Positions 1 through 9,263 of a stretch of DNA of 64,000 nt are shown one piece after another. The stretch covers positions 158,718 to 222,717 of the forward strand of contig NZ_JASHJC010000007.1 of assembly GCF_030733385.1 (NCBI RefSeq), written 5' to 3'. Below the pieces are notes generated by a model. It saw only the letters and a program-made list of their open reading frames with translations. It searched no databases and was not told where the DNA came from. The translations under genes were made by a program, and so were the position numbers. This stretch comes from Roseovarius sp. MMSF_3359. GTDB taxonomy: Bacteria; Pseudomonadota; Alphaproteobacteria; Rhodobacterales; Rhodobacteraceae. Every line of letters starts with the position of its first letter. Position 1 is the stretch's first letter.

Positions 1-127
1 CCGACCCGCCCTTGACCGGCAGGACCGAAAACCCGGTGACGCCGCTGTCCATCAACAGATCGGTGAGCCGCTTGGTCATGATCGCCTCGATAATGATCTC
101 GACCCGTTTTGCCTCGTGCATCTCCAT
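1..127 (-). CDS. PII-like regulatory protein (SbtB-type), partial
   Basis: Only the first 42 codons lie in the window; the gene runs off the left edge. The visible N-terminus (MEMHEAKRVEIIIEAIMTKR, then LTDLLMDSGVTGFSVLPVKG) has the pattern of PII-superfamily proteins: a first beta strand, a helix, then a GVTGFSVLPVKG strand-turn. The start ATG lies 3 bases after the stop of the upstream SbtA-type transporter gene, so the two are almost surely co-transcribed. In cyanobacteria SbtB is a PII-like protein that binds SbtA and regulates bicarbonate uptake; that role is inferred here from the pairing and the short fragment. A second ATG two codons downstream is a possible alternative start. Confidence 0.75.
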   Translation of the reverse strand, partial: MEMHEAKRVEIIIEAIMTKRLTDLLMDSGVTGFSVLPVKGGS

Positions 128-130
128 CGC

Positions 131-1120
131 CTATCCTCCGATCACCGCTGTTGCCACTGCAATATAGATCGGAATGCCGATCGTGACATTGAAGGGGAAT
201 GTAATGCCTAGGGAAACCGTCAGGTAGACCGCCGGGTTGGCCTCGGGCAAGGCCACGCGCATGGCCGCCGGGACGGCGATATAGCTGGCCGAGGCCGAGA
301 GCACCATCATAAGCGCCACCCCCCCTGCCGAGAGGCCGAGGAGCGCCCCCGCGCCCAAGCCAAACATTGCGCCTGCCAGGGGCATGATGACCCCGAAAAG
401 GACCAGCCCGCGGGACATCGCACCCTTCGACTCGCGCAGGCCCCGGCCCGCGACCAGCCCCATATCGAGCAGGAAGAGACAGAGCACGCCTTTGAACGGC
501 GCAGTGATGAACGGGTCGATTTCCGCCTTGCCTTCTGCCCCGGTGATCCAGCCGATGGCGAAGGCGCCCACCAGAAGCACGATGGAGCCGTTAAGCAGGA
601 TTTCCCGCATCAACTCGGCACTCATCCCGCTTTTCTGCGCGCCGGAATCGCCCCGCTGCGAGATGAGCCAGAGCGCCGAGACAATTGCAGGTGCTTCCAT
701 CGCCGCGGCCACGGCCACCATGAACCCTTCGGAGGCCACGCCCTGCGCCTGCAGGACAGAGGTTGCCGCCACGAATGTCACGATGGAGATCGAGCCGTAA
801 TGCGCCGCCACCGCCGCCGCATCAAGCGTACTGAGCCGGGTCATCACCTTGAGCAGGAAGAATGCCAGGAACGGAAGCCCCGCCGAAAGGATCACCGCCG
901 CAATCAGCGTCATGATGAGCAGCGCATCAACCCCGTGATCGGCCACGCTGGCCCCGCCCTTGAAGCCGATGGCAAAGAGGAGGTAGAGCGACATGCCCTT
1001 GGCAACGGCCTGCGGAAAGCTCAGATCCGATCGCGCAAGAGCGGCAGCCAATCCCAGCAGAAAACATAAAATAACCGGCGAAACGAAGTTGTTTACCGCG
1101 AGTTCAAGTGCCGATCCCAT
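131..1120 (-). CDS. sbtA: SbtA-type sodium-dependent bicarbonate transporter
   Basis: This 329-residue integral membrane protein has about ten hydrophobic segments and belongs by sequence to the SbtA family (formerly DUF897), sodium/bicarbonate symporters of the inner membrane. Family-like segments include AAHYGSISIVTFVAATSVL near residue 105 and the region around EAPAIVSALWL; the protein divides into two similar halves. The chosen start is an ATG preceded by GGGGGA; a TTG one codon upstream is less likely. The PII-like gene follows after 3 bases, the arrangement known for sbtA-sbtB. Function as a bicarbonate importer is inferred from family and partner; an anaplerotic or pH role would be more likely than carbon concentration unless the strain carries Calvin cycle genes, which cannot be seen here. 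Confidence 0.82.
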   Translation of the reverse strand: MGSALELAVNNFVSPVILCFLLGLAAALARSDLSFPQAVAKGMSLYLLFAIGFKGGASVADHGVDALLIMTLIAAVILSAGLPFLAFFLLKVMTRLSTLDAAAVAAHYGSISIVTFVAATSVLQAQGVASEGFMVAVAAAMEAPAIVSALWLISQRGDSGAQKSGMSAELMREILLNGSIVLLVGAFAIGWITGAEGKAEIDPFITAPFKGVLCLFLLDMGLVAGRGLRESKGAMSRGLVLFGVIMPLAGAMFGLGAGALLGLSAGGVALMMVLSASASYIAVPAAMRVALPEANPAVYLTVSLGITFPFNVTIGIPIYIAVATAVIGG

Positions 1121-1227
1121 CAAATCCCCCTAAAATTTCGCTTCACCTATGAATGATCCGCGCCCGTTCAACCGGCCGTTACTGCGCCAAAACATCGCAT
1201 TCTGACCAATCGTCGTGCGGGTGCGGT

Positions 1228-1476
1228 CTAGCTTTTGTCACTATCTTCGGCATCGGGGTCTGCTTGCCCGACACCCTTGAAAATCGGTTTGAGCGGGACA
1301 ATCCACAAAAACCCGAGCACCACGAACACCACCAGCTCCAGAAGGATTTGCGGACCGTCATAGACATTGGCCCGCAACCAATCCGTCAGGGTCACCGCCA
1401 CCACGATGTAAATGGGCAAGCCCACCAGCAGGATGATGAGCGCCCAGCGCCGACGGGCTTTGTAGCTCAGCGCCAT
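1228..1476 (-). CDS. DUF2842 domain small membrane protein
   Basis: An 82-residue protein with two predicted transmembrane helices (about residues 10-30 and 42-63) separated by a short WLRANVYDGPQ loop, and an acidic C-terminus (ADPDAEDSDKS). This matches DUF2842, a small inner membrane family of alphaproteobacteria with unknown function. Its ATG lies 4 bases downstream of the purA stop, so it is probably translated from the purA message. No catalytic motif is visible. Confidence 0.75.
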   Translation of the reverse strand: MALSYKARRRWALIILLVGLPIYIVVAVTLTDWLRANVYDGPQILLELVVFVVLGFLWIVPLKPIFKGVGQADPDAEDSDKS

Positions 1477-1480
1477 CGCG

Positions 1481-2776
1481 TCAATCCGCGAACGGGTCGG
1501 TGACGAGGATCGTGTCTTCGCGCTCGGGACTGGTCGACACCATCGCCACCGGGCAGTCGATCAATTCCTCGACCCGGCGCACGTATTTGATCGCGTTGGC
1601 GGGCAGATCGGCCCAGCTCCGCGCGCCTTCGGTCGATTCCGTCCAGCCGGGCAATTCCTCATAGACCGGCGTGCAGCGCGCCTGTTGGTCGGCAGCAGTG
1701 GGCAGGTAGTCGAGTTGTTCGCCATCCAATTCGTAGCCGACGCAGACCTTGAGCGTCTCGAACCCGTCGAGCACGTCGAGCTTGGTCAGCGCGATGCCAT
1801 TGACGCCGCTGGTCGCGCAGGTCTGACGCAGAAGGCACGCATCGAACCAGCCGCAGCGGCGCTGACGCCCGGTGGTCGTGCCAAACTCGTGACCGCGCTC
1901 ACCGAGGCGCTGCCCATCTTCGTCTTCAAGCTCGGTCGGGAACGGCCCCTCGCCCACGCGGGTCGTGTAGGCCTTGACGATGCCCAGCACATAGTCGACC
2001 CCGCCGGGCCCAACCCCCACACCGGTGGCCGCCTGCCCCGCGATCACGTTCGACGAGGTGACAAAGGGATAGGTGCCGAAATCAATGTCGAGAAGCGCGC
2101 CCTGCGCCCCTTCGAACAGGATCCGTTTGCCGGACTTTCGTTTCTCGTTAAGCACTTTCCAGACCGGCGCGGCATAGGGCAGTATCTGCGCCGCGATCTC
2201 CTGCAACTGCGCGACAAGCGCGTCGCGGTCCACCGGGTCGATGCCGAGGCCCTTGCGCAGCGGGTCGTGATGCTGAAGCGCGCGGTCCACCCGCGCCTGC
2301 AACGTGGCATCATCCGCCAGGTCCGCCACACGGATCGACCGGCGGCCAACCTTATCCTCATAGGCGGGGCCAATGCCACGGCCAGTGGTGCCGATCTTTG
2401 TCCCCTTGCTGGCGGCCTCTTCCCGGGCGCGGTCCAACTCGCCATGGATCGGCAGGATGAGCGGCGTGTTCTCGGCAATCATCAGCGTCTCAGGCGTGAT
2501 CTCCACCCCTTGGGCGCGGATCGTCTCGATCTCCTTGATCAAATGCCAGGGGTCAAGCACCACACCGTTGCCGATCACGCTCAACTTGCCACCCCGCACA
2601 ACGCCCGAGGGCAGCGCGTGCAGCTTGTAGACCTTGCCGTCGATGACCAGCGTGTGACCGGCATTATGGCCGCCCTGGAACCGCGCGATCACATCGGCAC
2701 GCTCGCTCAGCCAGTCAACGATCTTGCCTTTTCCCTCGTCACCCCACTGGGCTCCCACGACGACGACATTTGCCAT
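1481..2776 (-). CDS. purA: Adenylosuccinate synthetase
   Basis: Catalyses the GTP-dependent joining of IMP and aspartate to adenylosuccinate, the first committed step to AMP, in the cytosol. The 431-residue length is normal. Clear motifs are GDEGKGK near residue 11 (GTP-binding loop), GGHNAGHT near residue 36, [14 protein letters not shown] near residue 128, and the C-terminal [20 protein letters not shown] region. The start is fixed by an AGGAGG-type ribosome binding site 7-8 bases before the ATG. The downstream DUF2842 gene is 4 bases away, forming a two-gene operon. Confidence 0.97.
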   Translation of the reverse strand: MANVVVVGAQWGDEGKGKIVDWLSERADVIARFQGGHNAGHTLVIDGKVYKLHALPSGVVRGGKLSVIGNGVVLDPWHLIKEIETIRAQGVEITPETLMIAENTPLILPIHGELDRAREEAASKGTKIGTTGRGIGPAYEDKVGRRSIRVADLADDATLQARVDRALQHHDPLRKGLGIDPVDRDALVAQLQEIAAQILPYAAPVWKVLNEKRKSGKRILFEGAQGALLDIDFGTYPFVTSSNVIAGQAATGVGVGPGGVDYVLGIVKAYTTRVGEGPFPTELEDEDGQRLGERGHEFGTTTGRQRRCGWFDACLLRQTCATSGVNGIALTKLDVLDGFETLKVCVGYELDGEQLDYLPTAADQQARCTPVYEELPGWTESTEGARSWADLPANAIKYVRRVEELIDCPVAMVSTSPEREDTILVTDPFAD

Positions 2777-2929
2777 TCCAGCCTCCTGAACGCCAGTTCA
2801 AAACCGCGCGACGTATAGCGGGGTGCGCTCGGCTGTGAAACCCCAAAATGCCCAAGACTTGCCCCGACATCCGCCACATTGCTCGCCGATGACGCATTGA
2901 GCATTGTTCAGAACGGCATAGAGGCAGAC

Positions 2930-3664
2930 ATGTTTCACAGTGAAGGTATCAAACCACCCTACGGTGACATCCGAAAACTCTTTTGGGGCCGCGTCTGCGG
3001 GATGATTTTTCTGGCCCACCACCTGATTTTCGGCGCGCTGATCGTGTTCGACAGCCCCGATACCGCCTTCATGTTCATCTTGCTTTCGACATCGGGGTTC
3101 TGGGCCTTGATCGCGGTCGTTGCAGGATGTGCGGCAACGACAAAGGGGGTTTTGATATGGCATTTCCGCGAAGTGCCCGAAAATACCCCTGCCCCGGGCC
3201 CAACGGCAGCGCAGATCTATGCCCGCCGGTGGAGACGGTTGCTGAGCTACCTGACAATCGGACAGGGCGCGATAGGTGTTGGCCTGCTATCGGCCGACGT
3301 CTTTCCCGCCTTTGGCGTCTGGTGCATCATCGGTGCCGTTGCAAGCCTTGGGTACCTCGCGTCTTTCAGCCTGGCCATTCCCGCGCAAAAACGCAGCCGC
3401 AAAGCGCAGCGTGACCTGGATGCTGCCCGGCGCAACACGCCCAGGGCGCGCCGGCGTGCCAGCAAGGACCTGACTGGCGAAGCGGTGTTTGCTGGCATCT
3501 TGGTGACACTTGTCACGCATAAGCTACTCCTTGGCCTCTTGGGCATGGCCGCACCACAAGGCGCCCTTTCATCCACACTGTATTTCGGCACCGCCATCAT
3601 CGTCTTTTTGGCCAGTGCGTTTGGCTGGTTCCGGCATCGGCAACAAAAGACCCCTGATTTCTGA
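2930..3664 (+). CDS. Unrecognised multi-pass membrane protein
   Basis: A 244-residue protein of no family that I recognise. Hydrophobic segments occur at about residues 18-40, 45-67, 105-125, 130-152, 185-205 and 215-235, so five or six membrane helices are likely, with a strongly basic loop (KRSRKAQRDLDAARRNTPRARRRASK) between the fourth and fifth. The ATG used here has GAGG 5 bases upstream; a TTG at 2879 would add 17 residues without a good ribosome binding site. It is divergent from purA, with no obvious partner. Codon use resembles the neighbouring housekeeping genes, so it is probably a real resident gene. Confidence 0.6.
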   Translation: MFHSEGIKPPYGDIRKLFWGRVCGMIFLAHHLIFGALIVFDSPDTAFMFILLSTSGFWALIAVVAGCAATTKGVLIWHFREVPENTPAPGPTAAQIYARRWRRLLSYLTIGQGAIGVGLLSADVFPAFGVWCIIGAVASLGYLASFSLAIPAQKRSRKAQRDLDAARRNTPRARRRASKDLTGEAVFAGILVTLVTHKLLLGLLGMAAPQGALSSTLYFGTAIIVFLASAFGWFRHRQQKTPDF

Positions 3665-3780
3665 GCAGGCGCGGCTGGTAGCAGCGCAACGCAGACCAAT
3701 TGATAATTCGTCACGGGCACTGGACAGAGGCCCCGCGATTGGAACAGGTTGGCCACAACTAGCAGACCGGAGGCTGTAAA

Positions 3781-4176
3781 ATGGGATTCGTGCTCCGCTG
3801 GCTGGTGGCTTTCGTGCTGCTGGCGGCGACTTTCAACCCGACCGAATGGAACTACGCCCGGTGGGTGCAGGCCAACTGGAACGAACAGATGCCACTCGCC
3901 GTGCTTTTCGGACTGCTCTTGCTGGTGGGCTACATCATCTACCTGCGCGCCACGCTGCGTTCCATCGGCGCGTTCGGTATGGGGCTGGTGCTGGCGCTCG
4001 TCGCGGCGCTACTGTGGGTGCTCTACGATTTCGGTTGGCTCCGACTGGAGAACCGGTCGGTCAATCTCTGGATCGGGCTGATCGCCCTGTCACTGATCCT
4101 CGGGGTGGGCCTCAGCTGGAGCCATGTCCGACGCAAACTCTCCGGCCAGGCCGACATGGATGACGTTGATGAGTGA
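3781..4176 (+). CDS. DUF6524-like small membrane protein
   Basis: A 131-residue protein with four predicted membrane helices and an acidic C-terminal tail (ADMDDVDE). The N-terminus (MGFVLRWLVAFVLLAATFNPTEWNY is the relevant stretch, positions 1-25) with the NPTEWNY motif after helix 1 looks like the uncharacterised DUF6524 family, though that assignment is from memory. A GGAGG lies 7 bases before the ATG, which supports the start. No functional residues or operon partners are evident. Confidence 0.7.
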   Translation: MGFVLRWLVAFVLLAATFNPTEWNYARWVQANWNEQMPLAVLFGLLLLVGYIIYLRATLRSIGAFGMGLVLALVAALLWVLYDFGWLRLENRSVNLWIGLIALSLILGVGLSWSHVRRKLSGQADMDDVDE

Positions 4177-4285
4177 GTGTTGCCCAAGTCCGCATCGAGC
4201 CCAAAGTGACACCAGCCACGAGTTGTGCGAATGTCACCTTTGCGGCAGTCGTTAATTTGAGGCGAACGGTAGGCTAGGAGCACCG

Positions 4286-4645
4286 ATGCCTGCAGGTAGG
4301 CTATTTTTGAAGTGGATAGCAGCGGTGATTGCCGCGCTCATCGTGATATACATTGCTTGGTTTACTGTCTTTTTGGTCTGCTTTTACTACGTATCGGCTA
4401 AGTATGAGCAGATAAGCTCTGGAAACACACGTGCGGTCATAGAGGAGCGCAAAGGTCTTTTGTTTTCGCGTCAGGTAGACCGGTCATTCTTGGGAGGTTA
4501 CCAATTCGTGGCCCCATTTCAGGAGCTAATTGCTGACCCCGAAAATCAAATCGTTGGCTACTCACTCTTCGGCGCTTTCTTTGCCGTGATTTACGACAGC
4601 GAAGGCAGCTTACTGGCGATAATCGACAACGGACTTGATGGCTGA
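4286..4645 (+). CDS. AT-rich orphan membrane-anchored protein
   Basis: A 119-residue ORF with one strong N-terminal membrane helix (about residues 8-33) followed by a soluble part (KYEQISSGNTRAVIEERKG and onward). I do not recognise a family. Base composition is clearly lower in G+C than the neighbours (about 45 percent in the middle, against more than 60 percent around it) and codon third positions often end in A or T, which suggests recent acquisition. A TAGGAG sequence lies 5 bases before the ATG, so it is probably translated. It stands alone, followed by a 500-base non-coding stretch. Confidence 0.5.
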   Translation: MPAGRLFLKWIAAVIAALIVIYIAWFTVFLVCFYYVSAKYEQISSGNTRAVIEERKGLLFSRQVDRSFLGGYQFVAPFQELIADPENQIVGYSLFGAFFAVIYDSEGSLLAIIDNGLDG

Positions 4646-4852
4646 AATTCCTCGAGGCCTTGTCTTGGACAAAAAACAAAACCGTGAAACCAAATGCAAC
4701 GCGATTGGTCGTGTCATTATCGATAGTTGCCATTCACGGTGCTGAGGCAAACGGCGACTATGTCCGCAAACCGGCCTTTGACGCAAAATTAGCTGACAGA
4801 AATCATCAGATGGCCGCTTGTAGCCCAAGGTGGACCTTCGAGTTTAAACCAA

Positions 4853-4999
4853 GCGCGGAATCGAGGGCGAAGCCCGCCGCGCATCGCCGACGCACCCCCA
4901 CGCGGCGGCGATTGGGTCAGGTCTGTGCGATACAGGAAGGTTTTTCGGGACGGCAGGGATAAAGTACCGGTCACATACGTTTGGATCGCCACCGCGCGC
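4853..4999 (-). repeat. Dispersed 146-bp structured element, copy 1 (inverted)
   Basis: This element lies in the 507-base gap between the AT-rich orphan ORF and secG and is the only recognisable structure there. Read on the minus strand it has the features of the other three copies: a GGCGATC box near the 5' end, TTTAT at 4963-4959, CCAATCGCC at the foot of hairpin 1 (stem ATCGCCG with CGGCGAT, 4883-4912), then hairpin 2 with an outer stem GCGCGG/CCGCGC (4853-4858 with 4877-4882), inner stem GGGC-ttc-GCCC and the joint TCGATT. The 5' box is less well conserved here than in the other copies. Its right part precedes secG, where no clear promoter could be picked out. Confidence 0.8.
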
Positions 5000-5152
5000 G
5001 TCGTCAATGCGCGGCTTGTGTTCAAATTAGGAATGACGGCCATCGGTCCACCGCCCCCTCGCGACACGATCAACCATATTGCCGGGTTGCGGGGCGCGCG
5101 GGAATTGCATAGATAGCGCGCTGAGCCCTTATCACATGACAGGCCGTGCTAC

Positions 5153-5512
5153 ATGGAAAACGTCGTCCTTACCGTTCACCTTCTTCTGGCCCTCGCCCTG
5201 ATCGGCGTGGTGCTGCTGCAACGCTCTGAGGGCGGCGGTCTTGGCATGGGCGGCGGTGGCGGCGGTGCGATCTCGGGTCGCTCTGCGGGCACCGCGCTTG
5301 GCAAGCTCACCTGGATCCTGGCAATTGCCTTCATCTGTACGTCAATGGCGCTGACCATCATCGCGGCAAGAAACGCCTCGGGCAGTTCGGTCCTCGACCG
5401 GATCGTCGATGCGCCCACACCCGCCGTCGAAGCCGAAGAGCCAACCGGAGATGACGACAGCCTGACCCCCTCGGCAGACGGCGATGCCCCCCTGACCCCC
5501 ACGGCGGACTGA
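5153..5512 (+). CDS. secG: Preprotein translocase subunit SecG
   Basis: The small subunit of the SecYEG inner-membrane protein channel. The 119-residue protein has the SecG pattern: a first helix (residues 3-20), the conserved LLQRSEGGGLGMGGGGGG loop around residue 22, and a second helix around residues 52-70. The C-terminus is an acidic, Pro/Thr-rich tail with a short near-repeat (LTPSADGDAP, LTPTAD), as in many Rhodobacterales. It precedes pyrG by about 160 bases in the same direction, a common alphaproteobacterial neighbourhood. Confidence 0.93.
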   Translation: MENVVLTVHLLLALALIGVVLLQRSEGGGLGMGGGGGGAISGRSAGTALGKLTWILAIAFICTSMALTIIAARNASGSSVLDRIVDAPTPAVEAEEPTGDDDSLTPSADGDAPLTPTAD

Positions 5513-5674
5513 CCACAACCGCTTGAGGCTCCAGAAGGTTAACGCAACATCATCTTGCGGCTGTCTTGCGCGAGAGATGCGAATCCTATATATGTCGAGT
5601 CCCGTGGTGCTGCGGTCTTTCAGACCCGCTCAGGGCCTCATTAACTGCTGAATATCACGGGGGATGCCGCGCCT

Positions 5675-7318
5675 ATGGCACGCTTTATTTTCATTACCGG
5701 TGGCGTTGTTTCTTCCCTCGGAAAAGGGCTGGCCTCGGCCGCCTTGGGCGCGCTTTTGCAGGCGCGCGGGTTCTCCGTCCGGCTGCGTAAACTCGACCCC
5801 TATCTCAACGTCGATCCCGGCACGATGAGCCCGTTCGAACATGGCGAGGTGTTCGTGACCGACGACGGGGCCGAGACCGATCTCGATCTTGGCCATTACG
5901 AACGGTTCACCGGCGTACCCGCGCGCATGACCGACTCGGTCAGTTCGGGCCGCATCTATTCCACCGTGCTGGAGCGTGAACGCCGCGGCGATTACCTCGG
6001 CAAAACCATTCAGGTGGTCCCACATGTCACCAACGAGATCAAGGAATTCATCTCGATCGGTGAGGATGAGGTCGATTTCATGCTCTGCGAAATCGGCGGC
6101 ACCGTGGGTGACATCGAAGGCCTGCCGTTTTTCGAAGCCATCCGCCAGTTCAGCCATGACAAGCCGCGCGGCGAGTGCATTTTCATGCACCTGACCCTAC
6201 TGCCTTATCTGGCAGCGTCGGGTGAATTGAAAACCAAACCGACGCAGCACAGCGTCAAGGAATTGCAATCCATCGGCATTGCGCCCGATATCCTCGTCTG
6301 TCGTTCCGAACAGCCGATCCCGGACAAGGAACGCGAGAAGATCGCGCTTTTCTGTAACGTCCGCAAAGAAGCCGTGGTGGCCGCCTATGACCTCAGTTCG
6401 ATCTACGAAGCACCGCTCGCCTATCATCGCGAGGGCCTCGATCAGGCCGTTTTGGATGCGTTCAACATCTCGCCTGCGCCGCAGCCGAACCTCAGCATCT
6501 GGCAGGATGTCTATGACCGCATTCACGTGACCGATGGCGAGGTCAACGTGGCGATTGTCGGCAAATACACGCAGCTTGAAGATGCCTATAAGTCGATCAA
6601 GGAGGCCCTGACCCATGGTGGCATGGCCAACCGCGTGAAGGTCAATGTCGAATGGGTCGATGCCGAGATTTTCGACACGCAGGACCCCGCCCCGCATCTC
6701 GAAGGCTTCCATGCGATCCTTGTCCCTGGCGGTTTTGGCGAGCGCGGCACCGAGGGCAAGATCAAGGCGGCCGAGTTCGCCCGCACCCATAAGATCCCCT
6801 ATCTGGGCATTTGCCTCGGCATGCAGATGGCCGTGATCGAGGCCGCCCGGAACGTGGCCGACCTGCCCGATGCCGGCTCTGAGGAATTTGACCACGAGGC
6901 CGGGGAAAAGCGTTTCACTCCGGTGGTTTATCACCTCAAGGAGTGGGTGCAGGGCAACGAGAAGGTCAAGCGCAAGGTCAGCGACGACAAGGGTGGTACG
7001 ATGCGATTGGGCGCCTATAACGCTACGCTGGCCGAAGGATCAAAGGTGGCCCAGGTCTATGGGACAACGGCGATTGATGAGCGTCACCGCCACCGCTATG
7101 AGGTCGACACCAAGTACCGCAAGGCGCTGGAAAAACAGGGGCTGCAGTTTTCCGGCATGTCGCCGGACGGCCGCCTACCCGAGATCGTGGAATGGAAAGA
7201 TCACCCTTGGTTCATCGGCGTGCAGTTCCATCCGGAGCTCAAGTCGAAACCCTTTGAGCCGCACCCGCTCTTTGCCGATTTCATCCGCGCTGCGGTCGAG
7301 ACGTCAAGGCTGGTCTGA
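5675..7318 (+). CDS. pyrG: CTP synthase
   Basis: Makes CTP from UTP, ATP and glutamine in the cytosol. The 547-residue length is standard. The N-terminal amidoligase domain starts [16 protein letters not shown] (P-loop) and contains [14 protein letters not shown] and [11 protein letters not shown]. The C-terminal class I glutamine amidotransferase domain has the nucleophile cysteine in GICLGMQ near residue 380 and the His/Glu pair in GVQFHPE near residue 518. The ATG is preceded by a GGGGG at a rather long distance, but the N-terminus fits the family exactly. An element of the 146-bp repeat family follows downstream. Confidence 0.98.
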   Translation: MARFIFITGGVVSSLGKGLASAALGALLQARGFSVRLRKLDPYLNVDPGTMSPFEHGEVFVTDDGAETDLDLGHYERFTGVPARMTDSVSSGRIYSTVLERERRGDYLGKTIQVVPHVTNEIKEFISIGEDEVDFMLCEIGGTVGDIEGLPFFEAIRQFSHDKPRGECIFMHLTLLPYLAASGELKTKPTQHSVKELQSIGIAPDILVCRSEQPIPDKEREKIALFCNVRKEAVVAAYDLSSIYEAPLAYHREGLDQAVLDAFNISPAPQPNLSIWQDVYDRIHVTDGEVNVAIVGKYTQLEDAYKSIKEALTHGGMANRVKVNVEWVDAEIFDTQDPAPHLEGFHAILVPGGFGERGTEGKIKAAEFARTHKIPYLGICLGMQMAVIEAARNVADLPDAGSEEFDHEAGEKRFTPVVYHLKEWVQGNEKVKRKVSDDKGGTMRLGAYNATLAEGSKVAQVYGTTAIDERHRHRYEVDTKYRKALEKQGLQFSGMSPDGRLPEIVEWKDHPWFIGVQFHPELKSKPFEPHPLFADFIRAAVETSRLV

Positions 7319-7434
7319 AAGACGCTTTCACGTGAGTTTTCAAGCGTTGGTTCAGGACTACAAGCTGTCAGAGATGGCCGTAAAGCGAACATAGCAGCCC
7401 TTCGATCACCATTGAAACAGAGGGCATCGCCCGA

Positions 7435-7580
7435 CCGCGGGTGGGCGCACCCACGTGGTTCATCGCACTTTATGGTGACGCATACCTCCAACAATCGCTG
7501 GGATTGAAACGGTGACGAAGCGCCCGCCCATGGGGCGGTCGGGCGCTGCCCGGCGGTGCTTCGCACCTTGATTCCGGGCG
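7435..7580 (+). repeat. Dispersed 146-bp structured element, copy 2
   Basis: This element sits in the 385-base gap between pyrG and the convergent DUF4274-like gene; nothing else is recognisable in the gap. CCGCGGG is at 7435-7441 and TTTAT at 7469-7473, offset 34. Hairpin 1 is 7520-7546, with GCGCCCG pairing CGGGCGC and an inner CCC/GGG. Hairpin 2 has outer stem GCCCGG (7548-7553) with CCGGGC (7574-7579), inner stem GGTGC-ttc-GCACC (7555-7567) and the unpaired joint TTGATT (7568-7573). The stem sequences differ from those of the copies at 38.2 and 42.8 kb but keep pairing, while TTGATT and the CGGT of hairpin 1 are kept. Confidence 0.85.
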
Positions 7581-7703
7581 GGGGCAATTTCCTCGGAGTA
7601 CTCGAAACGGTCGTTGCACTTCTTTGACACACAGACGTTGAAGGCGTACGACCTCCTGCGTTACCGCGTATCGACGATCCAGTGGCGGTCCGGTTGGCGG
7701 CGT

Positions 7704-8285
7704 TCAACCTCTTTCGGACGCGGGTTCGGGTTCGTCGTCGATCACCCGCTTGGTCGCCAGATCGATTGCCGGGCTGAGGATATCCATCAAGAGGTTAGGC
7801 TGCTTTTGCTCCTCTTCCGGCACCTCGAGGCGCAGCGTGTCGTTCAGGAGAGGTTCGAGTATGCACTCATCAAGCTGCCAGCGGCCTACACTGCCCTCAT
7901 CGCGGTCAAATGCCTGGTAGGCGACCCATTTGGTGATGCGGCGCCGGTCGCTTAACGGGCTGTTGGGGTCCGCAAGGTAAAAGCCGCTGTTGAGGCGTTG
8001 GCAGATATTGTCCAGAAGCCGCACAACGCCACGATAGCCCTCGGGGATGTCACGCTTAGGCATGTAGTTGAACCGCTCCGGCTCGCCGTTCAGAAACACC
8101 GTTAGCGCGGTACCGAGATCGACGCATTTCTGCGCCATGATCCACCCGAGCACCCGTTCGGGATGTTGGAACCAGCTATATTCCCTGGCCAGCGCGCAGA
8201 TCTGATCCGCGCTGCCCAAACGGGCCATCGCAAGGTGCTCATCGGCACTCCCCTGGTGCCAGTCGAAATTCTCGAACTCTTGCAT
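7704..8285 (-). CDS. DUF4274-like protein
   Basis: A 193-residue soluble protein. The central part (YSWFQHPERVLGWIMAQKCV, then DLGTALTVFLNGEP) resembles the DUF4274 pattern of a short aromatic-rich helix, a conserved CDLGTAL segment and a hydrophobic strand; the family has no established function. The start is set at the ATG with GGAGA 6 bases upstream; the open frame extends 52 codons further up but that part is low-complexity shadow. It converges with pyrG. The assignment to DUF4274 is by eye and moderate. Confidence 0.65.
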   Translation of the reverse strand: MQEFENFDWHQGSADEHLAMARLGSADQICALAREYSWFQHPERVLGWIMAQKCVDLGTALTVFLNGEPERFNYMPKRDIPEGYRGVVRLLDNICQRLNSGFYLADPNSPLSDRRRITKWVAYQAFDRDEGSVGRWQLDECILEPLLNDTLRLEVPEEEQKQPNLLMDILSPAIDLATKRVIDDEPEPASERG

Positions 8286-8786
8286 TGCGTTTCTCCGAAC
8301 CTGCGCCGCTGCTGCCTCTGGGACCAGATGTGCAGGAGCAACGCGAAAATTCTTGGGTGCAAATGTGACGCTCTTATGGCGTTTCGGCCCCGGCTGTTGC
8401 GTCGGCGGAAACCTGCCGTTTCCAAATCGTCTTTTCCTCACTGTCCAGCACCGGATTCAGGAGCCGAGAAGGTCGAAAAAAGACATTTTTACAGTAATTT
8501 ACTGGACAAATCTCCTCCGCAAAACCATAGAAAACGCACCTCTCGGCGACATAAGAATTGCACAACCGCAGACCAATCCCGTGACGGCCAAGATCGCTGT
8601 TCATCGCGGGGACATCATCCATCGCGTTTGTCCCCGAAACACGGAGGCGCTTGCGACGTGCGTCGGTCTTGTACCGCCCTATCTCACTGCCAGCCCCCGA
8701 AAGTTGTGGCGCATGCGCATCAAGGCAGGCATTTACTGGCAAAAAACGCTTGGCTGGACGGTCGGCGCCGTGCTTATTCTGCGCCT
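8286..8786. other. Non-coding stretch of about 500 bases
   Basis: This is the divergent region between the DUF4274-like gene and the first TerB-like gene. Several open frames cross it but none has a ribosome binding site, a recognisable protein pattern or normal codon use. A T-rich patch near 8480-8500 is the least G+C-rich part and could hold a promoter. TTGGCT at about 8751 and TATTCT just upstream of 8780 loosely resemble -35 and -10 boxes for the TerB gene, with 19 bases between them, which is wide. No repeat or RNA gene is seen. Confidence 0.4.
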
Positions 8787-9224
8787 ATGCTGAACCGTAT
8801 CCTGCACGCCTTTGCGGCCCCAAAACCAGAGCCATTGCCCGAACCCGACGAAAAGCTCGCGCTCGGCGCCCTGATGGTGCGGGTAGCGAAATCCGACCAG
8901 CATTACCAGTTCGAAGAGATCAGCCGCATTGACCGGCTCCTGACGCGGCTTTTCGGGCTCAACCCGGTCGAGGCGGCCAAGACCCGTGCGATTTGCGAAA
9001 AACTCGAGCGCGCCGCCCCCGAGACCGACCATTTCGCCCATGTCATTCGCGAAACGACCAGTTTCCAGGCACGTATCGACGCGCTTGAGGCGATGTGGGA
9101 GGTGTTGCTGGCCGATGGTGAAAGCCATGACGAAGAGAAGGAAGTGATCGAGGCCGCCCGCGTTGCCATGGGCCTCAGCGTTTCCGACAGCGATACGGCT
9201 CGTGCGACCGCCGAGGGTCTATGA
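8787..9224 (+). CDS. TerB-like protein (first of a tandem pair)
   Basis: A 145-residue all-helical protein. The segment LALGALMVRVAKSDQHYQF followed by EEISRIDRLL is the TerB-like helical fold (metal-binding acidic helices seen in tellurite-resistance TerB and relatives), and the later MWEVLLADGESHDEEKEVI repeats the acidic pattern. A longer frame exists upstream, but the ATG here matches the start of the downstream paralogue (MFGSFLKRL against MLNRILHAF). Function is unknown; the family name does not imply tellurite resistance. The next gene is a close paralogue 39 bases away. Confidence 0.8.
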   Translation: MLNRILHAFAAPKPEPLPEPDEKLALGALMVRVAKSDQHYQFEEISRIDRLLTRLFGLNPVEAAKTRAICEKLERAAPETDHFAHVIRETTSFQARIDALEAMWEVLLADGESHDEEKEVIEAARVAMGLSVSDSDTARATAEGL

Positions 9225-9263
9225 CCTCTTGGACATGGCCGCAAGCGGCCCTATAACACCTGC

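Noticed and set aside
1685..2818. Long plus-strand frame opposite purA
   Set aside because: It is the antisense shadow of purA; no ribosome binding site or protein family.
7319..7703. CRISPR array or short tandem repeats in the gap after pyrG
   Set aside because: The palindromic sequences belong to one copy of the dispersed element; there are no regularly spaced repeats here or elsewhere in the window.
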